A model generated the notes under the pieces. That model was not told where the DNA came from, did no database searches, and saw nothing but the letters and a program-made list of their open reading frames with translations. A stretch of 35,643 nucleotides of DNA from Parachlorella kessleri (taxonomy: Eukaryota > Chlorophyta > Trebouxiophyceae > Chlorellales > Chlorellaceae), in NCBI GenBank assembly GCA_001598975.1, contig BBXU01002685.1:1-35643 (forward strand), in the 5' to 3' direction. Both the position numbers and the translations under genes were made by a program. Positions 32,701 through 35,643 of this stretch are shown piece after piece (the stretch's first letter is position 1; each line of letters opens with the position of its first letter).

Positions 32701-35272
32701 GCTGCCGCTCCCACCTGTATGTTGGTGTCAGCCTCCTCTTCACCCACAGTGTCAATAAAAGCGTAGTTTGTCCGCAGGGCTAGACCAGCCACCTGTGCAT
32801 AGAAAGCAAGCAAGACAATCATGTGGCTTAAGAACCATGTTGACCACCACCTGGAACATCACAGCGCTACATATGATGACTGCCACACAGACCCCAAGAC
32901 TGGGTTGAACTAAGGAGACGCAAGCATCAGCAAGCCGCATTGCGATGAGCGACACTCACGCAGCGCATCCCTCCTGCCTCAACAATGCTCGCTAAGCTCA
33001 CAAAGATGGCATCTAGCTTGAGCTCACCTGCTGCACTGCCTGAGGCATTGTCGCAGAGAACAGCATCGTCTGCCTCTCACGCGGCAGGAAGCCTGCAGCA
33101 TCCGGGAGTATTTTCACACCTTCAATCCTGTCAGCCCACCGTCCGTGCAATGTTCTCAACAAATGCAAAGGGCTGGCTGAGGACCGCAGCATATAGCTGT
33201 AGCCCAACACCACACCTTCACGAACAAGGCCCGCTCAGGCCACATAAGTGCAGCGCCTGCTGCTTGCTGAATGATCGCACTGCACCACCAAAGTCACACG
33301 GTGATGGAGCACTGACTCACCCAGCACCTTCTCAATAGCGGGGCGGAAGCCCATCTCCAGCAGCTGATCGGCCTCGTCCAGCACAAGGCTGCGGATGGAC
33401 TGGAGGCGGGGCGCCTGCACCAACACGCCATGTCTAGGCAATCCATGAGAGGGGCACGGTGCAAAGTCACATCACATGGGCTGGGAAAGCTCGCAGCCAC
33501 CTGCAACATGCAGTCGCTGCTTAGGAACGGAGTAGGGCTCCTCTCAACACTCGTGCTCCAGCTCCCTTTCAGATAAGCAACATACTGACATGACTTATAA
33601 ACCACGACTTTTGAGCAATGACAACATGTTGGTAAAGCCAACCTGCCGAAGGATCAACAGGATGCACACCATAAAAAGGCTTCAAGGCATGGACTCCGGG
33701 CCAGCAGAAGTTCTGTTCTTGACTTACCAGGCCTGAATTCTGAAGGTGGTCAATCAGCCGCCCGGGAGTGGCCACCAGCACATCACACCGCCCAGACTGA
33801 AGCCGCTTAAGCTCACTGCAATTACCGATGGACGACTGTCAGATGCTAAGCCAGTAGCTAGACAATGGCTCATAGGTTTCATGCATTACCATCAGGCATC
33901 CTTTCTCGGCCAATTATACGCAGAGCGACCCCATGCTGGCTAGAAAGTTCCTCGCAAACCAAGGCAGCAGCCCCCACCTCTTAATATTGGTGCCGCCATA
34001 GACAACCTGGGCCTTGTAGGGGTGGAAGGTCAGCAGCGACTCTGCCTCCTTGGCAATCTGCAGCGCACCGCATGCTAAACCCTAAACCCTAAACCCTTCC
34101 TAGGTTGCTACTTATAAGGCGCGTGCACCAAGAAAAGCCAGTAGGGTCGCTGGTGGACAATTGGTTGCTGTGGTGAACTGCGCAGCAGTGGCAGGGGATA
34201 CACCAGCTCCCAGGATTGTGCCCAACATCAGTGGAGCGTGCACACCAGGTGGCTAAGACTGTCCAACTGCACCTGGCTTGCTAACTCTCGCGTCGGTGAG
34301 AGTACCAGGACGGAGATGTTCCCTGCAGTTGCACATAATGTGCTTGAGGCCCTGGATAACAACTGCAGGATATGCGCCACTTACAATACCAAGCAATGAC
34401 TGTCCCTAAGCAACCTGGCAGTTTTCCAGTCAGGCAATGCATGAATTTAACGATATGTGCAAAACTAACAAATGATCAATTCTAGCTGAGTAACAACTGG
34501 TCGGTCTCAGCTCAACATTGTGCGATTACCTGGCCTAGGCTGGGAATGGATGAGTTGCTCGACCGCTGGAATAAGGAACGCCTGCGTCTTGCCAGTGCCA
34601 GTCTTTGCCTTGGCCATCACGTCGCCGCCTGCCAGCACAGCTGGCAACGTGGCATGCTGAACTGCTGTCAGGTGGGTGAATCCCAGCACCTCGGCCAGCG
34701 CCCTTTGTGACTCGGAGGAGAGGGGCAGCGAGGAGAAGGCAATATCGGTAAGGTGTGCGGGACGCCTTTGTTGCAGCTGCGCCTGGTGGTCTTGCTGCTG
34801 GCGGTGGGCTATCACTGGTGCTGCTTGTCCAGCATGATGTTGCAGACGCTGCTGCTGGTTGGGTGGCAAGGTAGCACTGGTTGGCGGCCGGAGGGCAGTA
34901 GGCAGTGGCCCGCGGTGCTGCTGCTGTGGCTGATGGAACTGCGTTTGCAAAGCAGGGTCAAGCACCAATAAGCATGTCGAGCAGGCGTGCTTCCAGAACG
35001 GAAACTAACAAGCAGAGCTAGCAATTTCTTCTTTTACTTTGCATGCCTCCCACCTGCTGATCCCTGCCGCGCTGACGACCGTCGTTGGGCCCGTGGGGTT
35101 TTGCTTTCTGCGTCATGACGGAAGTTTCTAAGCGATTCGCGGCAACTGTTTGCCGGGGGGCTGTCCAAGGACGAGCCACTGTCCTTTTGTTGTGCGGCAG
35201 CAGAAGCCCAGCTATTGATTTCTTCAAGGGGTGAAAGGTGCGGTTGTTACACCTAACAAGGACAGAGTTCAT
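29769..35272 (-). CDS. DEAD-box ATP-dependent RNA helicase with RGG-rich C-terminus, probably organellar
   Basis: Fifteen exons: 35272-35054, 34938-34530, 34322-34273, 34057-33978, 33815-33728, 33414-33321, 33092-33028, 32792-32715, 32359-32274, 32031-31923, 31627-31514, 31183-31079, 30821-30699, 30458-30368 and 30115-29769. All phases close, giving about 685 residues. Every core motif is present: Q-motif Gln167, AKTGTGKT 184-191, PTRELA 219-224, TPGR 269-272, DEAD 295-298, SAT 326-328 and HRLGRTARAG from 476. After the core come AYAAWLGFYNS and KTIGMMGLRGVPGLR, typical of the plant RH25/RH26/RH31 group, then a Gly/Arg/Ser-rich tail that should bind RNA. The first 52 residues (from the ATG at 35272) are Arg-rich with almost no acidic residues, like a targeting peptide; a start at 35116 would lack them. 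A Gln-rich linker precedes the core. The likely role is remodelling organellar RNA (inference). Confidence 0.93.
34075..34096 (-). repeat. Three copies of the plant/green-algal telomere repeat TTTAGGG inside a helicase intron
   Basis: CTAAACC is repeated three times plus one C on the plus strand, i.e. TTTAGGG units read on the minus strand. They lie in intron 3 of the helicase gene, about 20 bases before the exon 4 acceptor. Confidence 0.95.
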
Positions 35273-35643
35273 GCAAGACAGGTGCAAACAAGCAGGCGGC
35301 TCTGGCAGGTGCACTTTAGCCTCGCGCCCAAAGCGATTCTGTCTCTAGTAGTTATAACAGCAGATAGAACACCACAGAAGGGGAGGGGAACGTTTGTAGT
35401 GCTGCAATCGATACGAGGCCACTGGCACGATCGTGGGGTATGCTCAGTAATATTCCAGGAATTTTGCTGCACATGCCAGGGATCCACCTGCAGCCGAATA
35501 TGGTGCTATCCTGTTTCAAACCCTTTGCCAAGTGCATGCTTGCCATTTTAAGCAAAACTACGGAGACCGTAGTTTTAAAGTGGATGTCCCCGCCATCCCA
35601 CATGCGCGTGTGCACGCACATATGCACCCAACCACCGGAGGAG
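35273..35643. other. Upstream flank of the helicase gene; no gene seen
   Basis: It should contain the helicase promoter and leader. Open frames here are short and unlike any family I know. The right end of the window carries one perfect hairpin (35554-35576). Confidence 0.45.
35554..35576. repeat. Perfect hairpin, 10-bp stem and 3-base loop
   Basis: AAAACTACGG, AGA, CCGTAGTTTT. Compact and perfectly symmetrical, in non-coding sequence near the window edge. It could be the end of a transposon, a regulatory structure, or chance. Confidence 0.8.

Noticed and set aside
34075..34096. Telomere end of a chromosome
   Set aside because: Only three units, embedded in an intron with gene exons on both sides, so it is interstitial.

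Overview
This is a window of eukaryotic nuclear DNA, most likely from a chlorophyte green alga. Four things point there: a plastid phosphoenolpyruvate/phosphate translocator and other proteins with transit-peptide-like starts; dense short GT-AG introns (one gene has 23 exons, another 15, another 13); TGTAA motifs, the usual green-algal poly(A) signal, downstream of several stops; and a short run of the TTTAGGG telomere repeat. I cannot name the species. I joined exons by hand from splice signals, reading-frame phase and family similarity. In every multi-exon gene the phases close exactly, with one exception described below.

Layout. 1-734 (+): 3' end of an unidentified gene ending in a membrane anchor. 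1487-2409 (-): LSM6, a complete 4-exon RNA-binding Sm-like protein. 2752-3446 (+): a small unrecognised single-span membrane protein, divergent from LSM6. 3880-4842 (-): a HIT-domain protein of the HINT4/HINT3 type. 5368-12854 (-): a 13-exon gene for about 1,337 residues, with about 33 ankyrin repeats and a C-terminal C3HC4 RING (a probable E3 ubiquitin ligase); it carries a one-base frameshift in a run of seven G and one GC-AG intron. 13457-14146 (+): an unrecognised protein with a transit-peptide-like start and a hydrophobic C-terminus. 14449-15036: a 588-bp non-autonomous DNA transposon with perfect 15-bp terminal inverted repeats and a perfect 8-bp target-site duplication (hAT-like). 15188-18577 (+): the PEP/phosphate translocator, 11 exons, 401 residues. 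19349-28884 (+): a PepN-type M1 aminopeptidase, 23 exons, 992 residues, with a targeting presequence. 29769-35272 (-): a DEAD-box RNA helicase, 15 exons, about 685 residues, with an RGG-rich tail and a likely organelle presequence. 35273-35643: no gene seen.

The genes are ordinary, independently transcribed nuclear genes and do not form one pathway. Several encode plastid or mitochondrial proteins (translocator, aminopeptidase, probably the helicase and the 170-residue protein). I found no defence island, CRISPR array, tRNA or rRNA. The points most worth a second look are the hAT-like element just upstream of the translocator, the homopolymer frameshift in the ankyrin-RING gene, the two unrecognised small membrane proteins, the GC-AG intron and the intronic telomere-type repeat.
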